DNA of 64,000 nucleotides from Paraktedonobacter sp034438135 (GCA_034438135.1 DAOTTL010000489.1:1-64000); one strand, 5' to 3'; shown: positions 8,393 through 17,543, counted from the first letter of the stretch. Translations and numbers: made by a program. Notes: generated from the sequence alone by a model not told the origin.

Positions 8393-10099
8393 ATGATAAG
8401 CGATTTTTCTTCACGAAAACACGACGACGATGTGCCGGTCCTGATTGTTGGAGGAAGCGTCGTTGGCCTCTCAATGGCGCTTTTTCTGGCACAGCACGGC
8501 ATTCCTGCACTCCTGGTTGAGCGCCATGCCACAACATCAATCCATGCACGAGCAGGTGGCTTCAACACCCGAACGATGGAACTCTTTCGCCAGGTCGGGA
8601 GCGAGTCCGCTATCTTTGAACAAGAAACGCCACCGGAACACCTCGGCGAAATGGGCTTGCGCGTAGAAAGCCTGACGGGAAAGATGCTCGACAACACCGA
8701 AGCTCTAGCTCACCGACAGACCAGCGTCATCAATCCATTTGCAAGTTCCACACGAACAGCGATGATTGGGCAGAATAAGTTGGAGCCGATATTACGGAAG
8801 CATGCACGTGATCTCGGCAGTGATATCCGCTTTGGTACGGAGTTGGTGCATTTTGAACAACATGCTGGAGGCATCAAAGCGTTGATCCGTGAGCGAGCCA
8901 CCGGAGAGGAACTCTGTATCCATGCACGCTATCTGGTGGCCGCAGATGGCAATAGGAGTGCTATTCGGCAACAGCTTGGCATCGGCTCATATGGCTATGG
9001 GACGCTGGGACAATGGGTCAGCATCCTGTTCCAAACAGATCTCAGCGAAGCACTTCAGGGACGAAGGGTGACGCTCTGTTTTATCAATAATGCGACGCTC
9101 GATGGCATTATGGGACAATCTGGCGAAGCGCGAGATCGCTGGGCGCTGTTCGCCAATCTCAAACCCAGACCCGGCGAGCGTCTCGACGCCCCATCAGAGG
9201 CATATTGTCTTGACCTTGTACGCGCGGCAATTGGCATTCCTGACCAGCCCGTTACGATTGTGAGTACACTTCCCTGGGAACTTGCTTCACGCGTTGCAGA
9301 ACGCTATCAACAGGGACATGTCTTTCTGGTTGGTGATGCAGCGCATGTGATGACAACGATGGGAGCATTTGGAGCCAATACTGGTATTGCCGATGCCCAT
9401 AATCTGGCCTGGAAGCTGGCCCTCGTGCTCAAAAAAAAGGCTCATGAGAATCTGCTGGCAACCTACGGTCAGGAACGGCAACCCGCTGCGGATCTCGCCG
9501 TGAGCGTATCCACCGGTTTATATGCCTATCGTTTGCCACACCATGAACAGAGAGAAGCCATTACGCGGAGCGCTGCTGAACTGCTGATGCGCGTCCGCAA
9601 ACGTCCTGACGGACCTCAACCAACAGCCTTCAGTGTGATGTATGGCTATCGCTATCGCTCTGCTGCTGTCTCTCATGAGAACACCGAGGATGCTCTTTTT
9701 GAAAATGAGCCGTCGGGGTGCCCTGGCACGCGTGCTCCCCATGTCTGGTTAAGCCACAATGGCAAGCAGGTTTCTACGCTCGATCTCTATGGAAGCCATT
9801 TCGTCTTGCTGACAGGTCCCGCTGGACAATGTTGGCATGATCTATTTGTAAATGCTGCAATTCGATTGGGATTATCCGTAGAGAGGTACAGTATTGGGAA
9901 AGATCAGCCGTATCGGGATAACGAGGGCAGCTTTCTTGCAAGCTATGGGATAAGCGACTCAGGTGCTATCCTGGTGCGACCCGATGGCTTTATCGCCTGG
10001 CGAGCGCAAAACGCCACAACTCAACCGATAAAGTCTGATGAAATTTTCCTTGATCTATCAAGGTTGCTCGGATATGCTTCCCCTCTTTCTGCGCTATGA
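8393..10099 (+). CDS. FAD-dependent aromatic monooxygenase (PHBH/PheA-type)
   Basis: A 568-residue enzyme; the ATG at 8393 follows TTGGAGG by 5 nt, which decides it over the upstream ATG at 8321. It contains the three flavin motifs of class A flavoprotein monooxygenases: an N-terminal dinucleotide fold with GGSVVG near residue 20 followed by an ER pair, the DG motif (VAADGNRSAIRQQLGI) near residue 185, and the GD motif (FLVGDAAHVMTTMGAFGANT) near residue 315. The C-terminal thioredoxin-like domain typical of phenol or polyketide hydroxylases is present. It should hydroxylate an aromatic or polyketide substrate using NAD(P)H and O2. It converges with the TetR gene at 10203 and probably belongs with the nearby TetR and muconolactone-isomerase-like genes. 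Confidence 0.88.
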   Translation: MISDFSSRKHDDDVPVLIVGGSVVGLSMALFLAQHGIPALLVERHATTSIHARAGGFNTRTMELFRQVGSESAIFEQETPPEHLGEMGLRVESLTGKMLDNTEALAHRQTSVINPFASSTRTAMIGQNKLEPILRKHARDLGSDIRFGTELVHFEQHAGGIKALIRERATGEELCIHARYLVAADGNRSAIRQQLGIGSYGYGTLGQWVSILFQTDLSEALQGRRVTLCFINNATLDGIMGQSGEARDRWALFANLKPRPGERLDAPSEAYCLDLVRAAIGIPDQPVTIVSTLPWELASRVAERYQQGHVFLVGDAAHVMTTMGAFGANTGIADAHNLAWKLALVLKKKAHENLLATYGQERQPAADLAVSVSTGLYAYRLPHHEQREAITRSAAELLMRVRKRPDGPQPTAFSVMYGYRYRSAAVSHENTEDALFENEPSGCPGTRAPHVWLSHNGKQVSTLDLYGSHFVLLTGPAGQCWHDLFVNAAIRLGLSVERYSIGKDQPYRDNEGSFLASYGISDSGAILVRPDGFIAWRAQNATTQPIKSDEIFLDLSRLLGYASPLSAL

Positions 10100-10202
10100 C
10101 GGTCCTCGCTTCTCCGAGGGAAAAATCGGGCAGGATGTAATCTCAATACAGGAAAGGGCAGGTTGCACTCGTCGCCAGGCTCTTTGGAGTTGTCGTTTCG
10201 CC

Positions 10203-10826
10203 TCAACAATCAGAAACCCTCCCTTCCTCATATTGCCTCCCTTTCATTTCTTGCAACACAGCCTCAGCGACGATGCCTTTGAGCTGGTCGAGGGACGCTC
10301 GGATAAGGTGCGACAGATCTTGTTCATCAGGTTCGCTGATCCAGCGGTCATACGCTGTTTTGAGCGTGATGAAGCCGACTGCTGCGGCAAGGCTCGCGGC
10401 AAGGTCAGTCACGCCGCGTCTTCGCAACGCCTTGGCCATGGCAGAGGTAAAGAATGTGCCTTTCAGCAGTTCGCGTTCTTGCAGCCCCTGGTTTGCGGCA
10501 ATCACCGTCTGACGCTGCCGGACGAGTTTATGACGCTCCTGGAAGAACAGAGGAACACTGGTCTCAAGGGCTGCGGTGACTGCATCGAGCGGCGCGGCGG
10601 AAGCCGGTGCGTTGGTGATAGCACTCGCGCAGATCTCCTCCAACATTGTCTGATCCCCGAACAGTACCTCGCGCTTATCGGCGAAGTAGCGGCAGAAGGT
10701 CCGCTCGGTGCGGCCAGCTCGTTCAGCGATCTCTGCGACCGTCGTCTGCTCAAACCCGCGTTCCTGATACAGGTCCAGAGCAGCCTGCTCCAGTCGGCCC
10801 CTGGCATTGGGTTCCCAGCGGCTCAT
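10203..10826 (-). CDS. TetR family regulator
   Basis: A 207-residue protein. The start at 10826 (MSRWEPNARGRLEQAALDL) is preceded by AAGGAGGTG at 8 nt; the longer frame to 10904 would include the promoter. Residues about 8-60 are the HTH (YQERGFEQTTVAEIAERAG, TFCRYFADKREVLF), typical of actinobacterial/Chloroflexi TetR proteins. The helical C-terminal domain has no recognisable ligand motif. It is divergent from a muconolactone-isomerase-like gene and convergent with the FAD monooxygenase. A consensus-like promoter overlaps a perfect palindrome upstream, so negative autoregulation is likely. Confidence 0.85.
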   Translation of the reverse strand: MSRWEPNARGRLEQAALDLYQERGFEQTTVAEIAERAGRTERTFCRYFADKREVLFGDQTMLEEICASAITNAPASAAPLDAVTAALETSVPLFFQERHKLVRQRQTVIAANQGLQERELLKGTFFTSAMAKALRRRGVTDLAASLAAAVGFITLKTAYDRWISEPDEQDLSHLIRASLDQLKGIVAEAVLQEMKGRQYEEGRVSDC

Positions 10827-10872
10827 ACGTTCAACACCTCCTTCATGACAGTCATTGACATCACTTCTATTA

Positions 10873-10904
10873 TAGAGTATCATAGACATGTCAGCAACTG
10901 ACAT
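10873..10904 (-). promoter_or_regulatory. promoter and palindromic operator of the TetR gene
   Basis: Minus-strand TTGCTG, 17-bp spacer and TATAAT form a strong sigma-70-type promoter at about 10873-10901. The perfect palindrome ATGTCAG-CAA-CTGACAT (10888-10904) covers the -35 region. Related TGACA half-sites occur nearby at 10845-10860 and 10978-10985, which suggests more than one binding site between the divergent genes. Confidence 0.65.
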
Positions 10905-11044
10905 TGCTTTTTCGCTTTACCGAGAGTGATCTGTGGCATTTGGCAGCTATCTTCAATGCCCGATCTAGCTACAATGGTTGACATTACACTGCTATCAGGA
11001 TTCGGCCAGGATTTCGCTGGCACCATTGAGAAGGAGTACACAAG

Positions 11045-11299
11045 ATGCGTTATATGATCAATTTTACATTTATTCCAGACCGCCAATCAGAAATTCAGGC
11101 AGTCCTTCCAGAGGAGTTGGCACATATCAACCTGTTGCGAGAGCGTGATATCATCGAAGAAATTTACCTCATTTCCGATAGGAGTGGCGGTTGGATTGTC
11201 ATGAAGGGCGAGTCGAAGGAAGAGATACAAAAGACGTTGGAGGCATTCCCCCTCTATCCACATATAGCGCCGGAACCGGAAATTGTAACGCTCAGATAG
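11045..11299 (+). CDS. muconolactone isomerase-like small protein
   Basis: An 84-residue protein, start ATG at 11045 after GAGAAGGAG. It has the ferredoxin-like dimeric alpha/beta barrel pattern of the muconolactone delta-isomerase/YciI group: an MRYMINFTF first strand, a helix with ELAHINLLRERDIIEEIY, a central strand WIVMKGES, and EEIQKTLEAFPLYPHI at the end. Bacterial proteins of this type act as isomerases or as small binding partners in aromatic degradation and polyketide tailoring. It is divergent from a TetR gene and 945 bp from an aromatic monooxygenase, which fits a role in aromatic metabolism. Exact activity is not known. Confidence 0.7.
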   Translation: MRYMINFTFIPDRQSEIQAVLPEELAHINLLRERDIIEEIYLISDRSGGWIVMKGESKEEIQKTLEAFPLYPHIAPEPEIVTLR

Positions 11300-11397
11300 G
11301 TATCTCAAAAGGCAAACCAGCATCAATCAATACCTTTTTAAAGAGCCTGAGCAGGTCTCGACATATCCGTAGTGGGAGGTCTCGAAAGATCGAAATG

Positions 11398-11440
11398 AGA
11401 TGCAGGACGGACCTGGCGCAACCCGGTTCGTTCTGCATCT
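11398..11440. terminator. hairpin between convergent genes, possible bidirectional terminator
   Basis: 16-nt arms at 11398-11413 and 11425-11440 (AGATGCAG paired with CTGCATCT plus G-T pairs further in). It lies between the plus-strand gene ending at 11299 and the minus-strand gene ending at 11506. No clear T-tract follows. Confidence 0.4.
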
Positions 11441-11505
11441 GCTTCTTATGGGGGATCAAAAAAATTGGAAGCAGAAAGTGCCTGCCTCGCGGCAACCCTG
11501 CCTGC

Positions 11506-12708
11506 TTAATCCTTCCAGGGAACCGAAAAGGTCCGGTTATAGGAAGCAGAACTCAGAACAAAAATCAATTGGTCGCTCTGGTCTCGTCCGCTCTGGATAT
11601 ACACGATAACCTGGTAGGAACTCCCTGAACTACCCTCTCCCGCGCCCGGGCTAAATTTGGCGGGCAAGTTTGTGCTGCTCACCGTCCAGTTCAGATTACC
11701 GGGCACGGTACTGAACAGGACGATATTCAGCGTACAACGATAGCCCGAGTCAATCACGCAGTTCGCTGGCTTTAAACTGGCCGGAGTAATGGTCAGCATC
11801 AATACAGGAGGGTCCACAATCGAAGTTGGCGTCGGAACCACCGGTCGGGTGGTCGGAGTAGACACAATCTGAGTGGTCGCGACAGCTCTAGGAGTAGATT
11901 TCAGCACAAGTCGGGCCGGAACGGTGGCCTTTGGAGTTGGCGGAACTTGCACCAGGGCCTGCACGCCTGGCACTGATATATATAACTGGTTATACGAGAA
12001 GCCCACAAAACAAAGCACCGCGATAACCAGTGAAATCAATGCAATGCTGGTACTGCGCCAACGAAAAAATCGCAGGATCGACCGTTTTGGTGACTTTGGA
12101 AGTAACGGCAAAGGCGCGGATGGCGTATCCATCGGTGGCATCGGCGGAGGCGAGTACAACTCGTTTTTCTTAAGCCATTCGCGCAGCGCTTCTGCATTTG
12201 GATGCCCGACATGTTCAAACACATTCAGGCTGGCTTCGCCCAGTTGTTGCGCTTCTGTGCGTTGCCCACGTATCGCTCGTACATACGCATCTTCCCACAG
12301 CATATAAGCTTGCTGGTCATAGGCCGCGCTCTGTAATATGTATGCAAATGTGTCTTCTCTAAGAGGCTTGGAAGGGGTGTCAGGTTGAAGCAGCATGCTA
12401 CTCGGCAAATCTGCCCTTGACCAATCTTGATTCTCTTGTAAAGAAGTAGAAATGCCCCCCGACGGGCGTGAAGAGGGCACCTGTTGCACTCTCTCAGCGG
12501 ACCGAACTTCTGCATCAAGCAACCCTAACTCTTCGGCATTCTTGTCGAAGAGTGTGCAGAGTCGCTCACGGAAATAGGGTGTCGGTGAAAAAAGCCCCCG
12601 CTCCCAACGACTGACCGTCGTTGCATCTGTACCAATCTGCTCAGCTACTTTGGCCTGGGACCAGCCTCGTAGTTCACGTACATGTTTTAAACGACGATTC
12701 GGTGTCAT
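11506..12708 (-). CDS. XRE-type HTH protein with one membrane span and an extracellular Ig-like domain
   Basis: A 400-residue single-pass membrane protein; ATG at 12708 with GGAGA 7 nt upstream. Residues about 5-65 are an XRE helix-turn-helix (RLKHVRELRGWSQAKVAEQI, TVSRWERG). Residues 65-220 are a helical cytoplasmic linker ending in a Pro-rich stretch. One hydrophobic segment lies near residues 227-247. Outside follows a Thr/Pro linker and a beta-rich domain (residues about 300-400) of the Ig or BACON kind, with two Cys that could form a disulphide. This is the layout of a one-component transmembrane regulator. It sits next to the cellulase genes, transcribed in the same direction as GH6, so cell-surface or carbohydrate sensing is an attractive but unproven role. 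Confidence 0.8.
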   Translation of the reverse strand: MTPNRRLKHVRELRGWSQAKVAEQIGTDATTVSRWERGLFSPTPYFRERLCTLFDKNAEELGLLDAEVRSAERVQQVPSSRPSGGISTSLQENQDWSRADLPSSMLLQPDTPSKPLREDTFAYILQSAAYDQQAYMLWEDAYVRAIRGQRTEAQQLGEASLNVFEHVGHPNAEALREWLKKNELYSPPPMPPMDTPSAPLPLLPKSPKRSILRFFRWRSTSIALISLVIAVLCFVGFSYNQLYISVPGVQALVQVPPTPKATVPARLVLKSTPRAVATTQIVSTPTTRPVVPTPTSIVDPPVLMLTITPASLKPANCVIDSGYRCTLNIVLFSTVPGNLNWTVSSTNLPAKFSPGAGEGSSGSSYQVIVYIQSGRDQSDQLIFVLSSASYNRTFSVPWKD

Positions 12709-13081
12709 ACTTTGTTCTCCAACTCACTTCGTTGTACTGACGGATTTGTAGCATCCTGCCCTCAAAATCTCATACAGAGGAGTGTCACAAAGGTTCCGTA
12801 TTGTATTAAAATCCACTGTTCAAAGAGCAAAGTTTGTATTTCACACATTGCTCATCCATTACTAAAAAAGCCGTTTTACTACTAAAAATATACAAAAAAA
12901 ACGTTTTCTTGTCAAGTAGCTGGCAGGATATTTTTTACTGGCCGGTTTTTGGGGTAGCTGGAGGGGGCACTAGAGTTGGGACACAATGGTCCCTGCCATG
13001 GCCATTTTCAGGCCACGGCAGGGAGAGTGAGCAGCAGATTGCTCACGCAGACACTCCACCAGGATGGTGAATATCAGCGGT
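12709..13081. other. AT-rich intergenic region between the XRE gene and GH6
   Basis: The stretch 12790-12920 is AT-rich and probably holds the XRE gene promoter. 12991-13023 forms a strong GC hairpin described separately. No protein-like frame was found. Confidence 0.45.
12991..13023 (-). terminator. strong hairpin downstream of GH6
   Basis: CCCTGCC-A-TGGCC pairs with GGCC-A-CGGCAGGG across a 7-nt loop, about 60 nt after the GH6 stop codon. There is no T-run on the minus strand, so it may act as a pause or 3'-end stabiliser rather than a classic terminator. Confidence 0.45.
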
Positions 13082-14995
13082 TTAGAACGCCGGGTAAGCG
13101 TTTTGAACCAGGACATTGAATCCGGCCTGGAACCAGGCCCCGGAGACCGGAGAGTTGGCCATGGCACCTGTTGGCATGTTGTTGTTCAGCGCGTCTCCGC
13201 CGAACGTCGGATCACACATCCGGTCAAAGCCCTTACCATTGGGGTTCGCGGGACCTGTCGGAATCAGTGAGCTTGAACCGTCGGACTCGCCGGGAGGCTT
13301 GATCCAGACAAACGCTGCGATACCAGCGAGCGGGTTCGCCTGTGGGCGGGCACCAATGCCACCAGGCTGGTTACACCAGTTACCGCGATCAATACGCTGG
13401 TCGATCTTACTGGCGTTGACAAAGGTGTTGAGATCCGTCGAGGTGCTCGCGGCAGTCGGGCGGGCAGAACCACCCCAGCCATTGCGTGAGGTATCAATCA
13501 ACATACCAATGTTGCTTGAGAAACCGTCCGCAATAAACGCATTACGCATATCTATATCATAGCTGGCTTCGTCGATGTACTGATTCCACTGGTAGAAAGT
13601 GGCCGAGCGCACCGGGTTGCCACTGATAGTCTCGTTGGCGGTCATAAATGGCTCGGTGGTCGTAGTGTAGTTGGCAGTGTTACTAATAAAACCATCCACG
13701 CTACTCGCACCGGCGGTGGCACCTTTGATTGTGTTGGCAATCAGGGTTACGGCAGGCTGGAAGTTGCTGGACCAGCCAAGCCAGCCATCATGAGCGATGT
13801 CCACGTAGTTGTACACATTGGAGATGGCATGCAACTTGTTCAGTGCGTACTGAACGCCCTGGACATAGACACCGCTGGAGTTAGCTGCGGCACAATTCGC
13901 GATGTTCAGATTGGTAACCAGGTTCGGCAGCGAGTCCGGCTCGATAATCGCGGCGATACGGAGATTGCTGTACTTGGCCTGGTTTATAGCGGCTGCGATT
14001 ACATCGATATAGCTTGACTCGTAGGTGGACAGTTGCGTGACGCTCAGTTCACCGTTAGACGCGAGGGCTGCGCAGTCGCGGTCGGGCAGATCATAAACCA
14101 CGATGGTCATGACGATCGGCTGGCTGCTGCTGGCGGCCTGTGTCTCGGCAAGGTTCAGGTACCCTGTCAGGCTATGGGCATAGCCATTGGTGCCATTAAC
14201 CGCTGCGATACTGTCAAGCCAGATAGCTGTCGAGTACTGCGCGACCTTTGCCTCTTCAGTACCCAGTGTACCACCGACAGAGGCGGCACCCGTAGTCACT
14301 TCCGAAGCCCAGTCAGGGTTAATGAACCCCTGAGCACCAACAAACGGGTTAATGACGTGTCCACCCCCACCGCCGGTTGGCGTTCCCGTCGGGATCGCGG
14401 TCGGCGTTGCGGTCGGCGTTGAGGTCGGCGTTGAAGTCGGTGTACTCGTTGGAGTCTTTGTTGGCGTGCTGGTCGGAGTCTTTGTTGGCGTATTCGTCGG
14501 GGCGGTCGTTGGCGTCGGAGTTGGCGACGATCCACCACCATTACAGGCATTCCCGTTCACTTTGAAGCTAGTTGGAACAGGATTGCTGGAGGTCCAGGCA
14601 CCATTGAAGCCCGGATTCGGATTCACAGACCCATTGACCGCAATGCTGCCATTATAGCTGAGATTTGTCACAGTTACGTTTTGGCCAGATTGCGTCACGT
14701 TGCCATTCCAGAGCTGCGTGATGGACTGGCCACTGGCTGGAAAGGCGAACGTCAGACTCCAGCTCGTCCAGGCCGAAGTACTGGTGTTCTGGATGGTGAT
14801 ATCTCCTCCAAAACCGCCTGGCCACTGGTTGCTGACCGTGTAACTTACCTGGCAGTAGGAAGCTGCTGCGTGTGTCACATTAATACTAACAAAACCGCTG
14901 ATAATTAAGGCCAACGCGCTTGCTAGTAAGACCAGACCACGAAGTCTGTTTTTTAAGAGAAAACCTGGCAGTTTGCTCTCTGAGAGACGGCGCAT
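13082..14995 (-). CDS. secreted GH6 cellobiohydrolase with N-terminal CBM2
   Basis: A 637-residue exported enzyme; ATG at 14995 with AAGGAGGGG upstream. Residues 1-45 are a long signal peptide. Residues about 46-150 are a CBM2 cellulose-binding module, bounded by Cys residues and with the surface Trp residues. A Thr/Pro linker (about 155-212) precedes a GH6 catalytic domain (about 215-637). Both GH6 signatures are present: YDLPDRDC near residue 300, with the catalytic acid Asp, and IIEPDSLP near residue 350. The loops GNWCNQPGGIGARP and VWIKPPGESDG are those of bacterial exo-acting GH6 enzymes that cut cellobiose from non-reducing ends. It belongs with GH48 in the same locus, which works from the other chain end. 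A hairpin in the 5' leader at 15024-15048 may influence expression. Confidence 0.95.
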   Translation of the reverse strand: MRRLSESKLPGFLLKNRLRGLVLLASALALIISGFVSINVTHAAASYCQVSYTVSNQWPGGFGGDITIQNTSTSAWTSWSLTFAFPASGQSITQLWNGNVTQSGQNVTVTNLSYNGSIAVNGSVNPNPGFNGAWTSSNPVPTSFKVNGNACNGGGSSPTPTPTTAPTNTPTKTPTSTPTKTPTSTPTSTPTSTPTATPTAIPTGTPTGGGGGHVINPFVGAQGFINPDWASEVTTGAASVGGTLGTEEAKVAQYSTAIWLDSIAAVNGTNGYAHSLTGYLNLAETQAASSSQPIVMTIVVYDLPDRDCAALASNGELSVTQLSTYESSYIDVIAAAINQAKYSNLRIAAIIEPDSLPNLVTNLNIANCAAANSSGVYVQGVQYALNKLHAISNVYNYVDIAHDGWLGWSSNFQPAVTLIANTIKGATAGASSVDGFISNTANYTTTTEPFMTANETISGNPVRSATFYQWNQYIDEASYDIDMRNAFIADGFSSNIGMLIDTSRNGWGGSARPTAASTSTDLNTFVNASKIDQRIDRGNWCNQPGGIGARPQANPLAGIAAFVWIKPPGESDGSSSLIPTGPANPNGKGFDRMCDPTFGGDALNNNMPTGAMANSPVSGAWFQAGFNVLVQNAYPAF

Positions 14996-15023
14996 TCTAC
15001 CCCTCCTTCGGGTGTAGCTAAAG

Positions 15024-15048
15024 GATGATAACAGAACCTGTTATCATC
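15024..15048. promoter_or_regulatory. perfect inverted repeat in the GH6 leader
   Basis: GATGATAACAG and CTGTTATCATC, 11-bp perfect arms with a 3-nt spacer, about 30 bp upstream of the GH6 start and just before its ribosome binding site. It could be an operator or a leader hairpin in the mRNA. Confidence 0.5.
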
Positions 15049-15600
15049 TTCCAGTTGGTACATTTGCTTCGCTGGTGGTACCTTTACTTTCCTGATCCAC
15101 TCCTGGTGGCGTACTCCTTTCAGGTTTGGCATTTTCTCTGCTCTTCTCGCCGCTAGAATACGGTCAGAAGCCTATTTCCCCCAGGCATCCATGCCGCAGC
15201 AAACCAGGCGTCCATCCTCTCTGCCTGTACCTCAAAATTATCAGAGGATTTACGCTATGCAACGTAAATCGAGCAGAAGATGATTTGTACAAAAACCAGG
15301 TACCGTCAGCACCTGCACAATCGATAAATAGCATTCACCGATCCTGATCACAGTGTAGAGGGCGGAAGGAGAGGAAACCAGAACAGGTAGAAGTCACTTA
15401 GCAGTCAGAAGCACGTCATATAATTCCCTGCGGAGAGATACTGCGTGACGTTACAGACAAGAAGTAGGACCCACACGCACGGCATAGCATGGTGCGTAAA
15501 ATGTGTGTCAAGGCCGAATGTCAACGTGAGGAATCGATAGCGTCGTTTTCCCCCACACCTCATTGTTGGAGAGAAGAGAACCTACAAGTTGCACTCGAAG
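15049..15600. other. intergenic region upstream of GH6
   Basis: No gene recognised. It contains an inverted repeat at 15247-15270 (GATTTACG, 8-nt spacer, CGTAAATC), a possible operator. The promoter of GH6 should lie in this stretch, but no box is convincing. Confidence 0.4.
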
Positions 15601-15625
15601 AGGTTCGACCGTCCGAAAAGGGTTC

Positions 15626-16001
15626 TTAGATAAGTTCATCTGCCGTGCTGACTACATGCCGTTCAGGGATATTGACCGAGATGAGAAACCCGACAGAGAT
15701 AAAGAAGCTCACACCATTGGCCGCAAAGGTACCTATCGGACCGACCAGAGCGATAAGGACTCCTCCCAGCAATGGTCCCCGCAACTGTGCCAGGTTCCAG
15801 CAATGGTCCCCGCAACTGTGCCAGGTTGCTGCTGATTGAATTGAGCGAGTTTGCAGAGGTCAGGTCGTCTTTGTCTACAAGATCAGGAGTGATAGCCATG
15901 ATGGCGGGATTGAAAAAGCCATCGACGACCCCAAAGACCAGAGCCTCGACGATCAGATGCCAGAATGGAACACGTAGAGTCGAACGGATGCTACGTGTCA
16001 T
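15626..16001 (-). pseudogene. MFS transporter fragment, broken by a 31-bp tandem duplication
   Basis: On the minus strand, the frame from 16001 reads a piece of a major facilitator (HLIVEALVFGVVDGFFNPA, then TSANSLNSISSNLAQLRGP). A 31-bp direct duplication at 15767-15828 then throws it out of frame. Deleting one copy restores GPLLGGVLIALVGPIGTFAA and another membrane segment, up to a stop at 15626. The fragment covers about 110 of some 400 residues; the front is cut at the end of the GH79 gene. It is therefore a truncated remnant that later suffered a slippage-type duplication. Confidence 0.75.
15767..15828. repeat. 31-bp perfect tandem duplication
   Basis: A 31-bp unit beginning CAGCAATGGTCCCCGCAACT occurs twice head to tail; 30 of 31 bases match in the phase given, or 31 of 31 in the shifted phase starting one base earlier. 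It lies inside the MFS fragment and causes its frameshift. Confidence 0.9.
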
Positions 16002-16009
16002 GCGATTGA

Positions 16010-17380
16010 TTATTGGGTAACGACGAGCGCCGCACTGTGAGCGGGAATGCTGATCACGATTTTTTTGCCAGAGACACTCACTGACACTGACGAGGGGCTG
16101 AACCCACCACTCACGCTCACTTGAGAGCCAGCGATCGTGATCGTTGTGGAAGTGAGCGATGGACCGGTCAAAACGTACTCATGGGCTTTGCTTGCCGATG
16201 AAGAGAGCGTGATTGTCGTTGCAAGCACATTATCGCTTTCATTGTTCACAATCACATTGTTCCCGATCCCCCACGCTGTAATGCTCGAACCGCCGGAGAC
16301 CGATGCCGCGTGGAGTGTACCCGCTCCAGCTAGCTCCCAGAGTAGTTCGCCGTAATAGACGCCCTGGACGCCTGTAGGCGTTAACCCGGAGAAGGTTATT
16401 GGAGAGTAGTTCAATACATACTGCGTCGAGGTTCCACCGTGGAAGTTTACGCCAGCACCGCCGTGTGATACGATCCCGTACATGAAATCCAGCGACCACA
16501 GCGCTGCCGCCTTCACATTGCTCACACCAGCTTTACCACCATCGAAATAGGAATTTGCCTCGGTCATCCGCCACTGCGAAATCCCGTTGGCCGATTTTGC
16601 GCTTCCCAGGATACTCTCAGCGTCGGGCAACTTCCCGGACGAATTGGAGGCAAGCATCCCTGAGATGGTTGCAGTCGTCTCATTGCCGATGTACATGTGC
16701 TGAGCTAAGATCTGGAGATGGTTGTTCTTTTCGTGCTCAGCGAAGGTTGTTGCCCAACTGGGACTGTTGTCGGCTGCACCAGGACCATCAAACTCCGCGT
16801 TCGGAACCTTTGCTATGATCGCTTTTACATATGAATTGTATGATGACTCATAGCCACTCTCACTCGTATAGAAATTCGGCTCGTTGCCAATTTCAAATGC
16901 GAGCAAATTACTTCCTAAGGCATTCGCGACGAACTGTGCTTCCGAGGCAGCGTTGGCACTGGTATTGGTCTTGAGATTGATTCCATAGAGGGCCTTCCAG
17001 CCCGTTGCCTTTAAGAATGCTGCAAACTTCGTTACGTCGGATGGCGCGATCTGGGTGGACGATCCACCTGAACCGTTGGCATTCCAATTGACGATATCAA
17101 CTAGATTACCACCCACGCGCAACACACTGGGTCCGAGCAACTTGAACAATTTTACCAGATTGGTGTTGTTCACCGTGAACATCCCAGCGCCTACACGATC
17201 TTTTTCGTAGCTGAAGCCAGCGAAGCCTGTACCTACGTCCCCATTGCTCGCCGAGTTTACTGAGACCGTCACATTACTTGTGGCCCTCGACTGACTTGAT
17301 GCCGCAAACGTTGCGATACTACTGAGGCTAAACAGAGCGACCAGGGCGACAAGAATGACTATAAACGTGCCTTTCATCAT
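16010..17380 (-). CDS. secreted GH79-like glycoside hydrolase (beta-glucuronidase/heparanase family)
   Basis: A 456-residue exported protein. The start at 17380 (MMKGTF) follows AAGGAGG by 7 nt; an upstream in-frame ATG at 17443 lacks this. A signal peptide covers residues 1-27. The barrel has the clan GH-A pattern: SVLRVGGNLVDI, the acid/base Glu in FEIGNEPNFY near residue 165, and the nucleophile Glu in RMTEANSYFDGG near residue 272. A beta-sandwich C-terminal domain of the GH79C kind follows. GH79 enzymes remove glucuronic or methyl-glucuronic acid from arabinogalactan, xylan side chains or glycosaminoglycans. Between GH6 and GH48 on the same strand, a hemicellulose or pectin substrate is most likely. 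Family assignment rests on motifs only. Confidence 0.78.
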   Translation of the reverse strand: MMKGTFIVILVALVALFSLSSIATFAASSQSRATSNVTVSVNSASNGDVGTGFAGFSYEKDRVGAGMFTVNNTNLVKLFKLLGPSVLRVGGNLVDIVNWNANGSGGSSTQIAPSDVTKFAAFLKATGWKALYGINLKTNTSANAASEAQFVANALGSNLLAFEIGNEPNFYTSESGYESSYNSYVKAIIAKVPNAEFDGPGAADNSPSWATTFAEHEKNNHLQILAQHMYIGNETTATISGMLASNSSGKLPDAESILGSAKSANGISQWRMTEANSYFDGGKAGVSNVKAAALWSLDFMYGIVSHGGAGVNFHGGTSTQYVLNYSPITFSGLTPTGVQGVYYGELLWELAGAGTLHAASVSGGSSITAWGIGNNVIVNNESDNVLATTITLSSSASKAHEYVLTGPSLTSTTITIAGSQVSVSGGFSPSSVSVSVSGKKIVISIPAHSAALVVTQ

Positions 17381-17471
17381 ATGATTACCTCCTTGTTCTT
17401 TGCTAAGAAATCGACATCCTGTCCTTAATACCTTACGTTCCACCTTTCACTATCGTTTGCTGAGATGGAAG

Positions 17472-17496
17472 TGCATTGAAAAGAGAAGTCAATGCA
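17472..17496. promoter_or_regulatory. inverted repeat upstream of the GH79-like gene
   Basis: TGCATTGA and TCAATGCA, perfect 8-bp arms with a 9-nt spacer, about 90 bp upstream of the start codon. It lies between the GH48 terminator and the GH79-like gene, where an operator would be expected. Confidence 0.4.
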
Positions 17497-17543
17497 TATA
17501 CACTGCCTCTATCAAGGTCTGTAAACAGAGCATTGTAACACAA

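Noticed and set aside
8393..10099. FAD monooxygenase as a tailoring enzyme of the NRPS cluster
   Set aside because: It is more than 20 kb away, with the whole cellulase locus between, and has its own TetR neighbourhood.
10038..10901. Plus-strand frame of 287 codons
   Set aside because: It covers the TetR gene on the other strand, which has an HTH and good start; this frame has no family pattern.
14352..14657. Plus-strand frame of Val/Gly repeats (about 101 codons)
   Set aside because: It is the antisense of the Thr/Pro linker of the GH6 enzyme; the low-complexity repeat follows from the linker codons.
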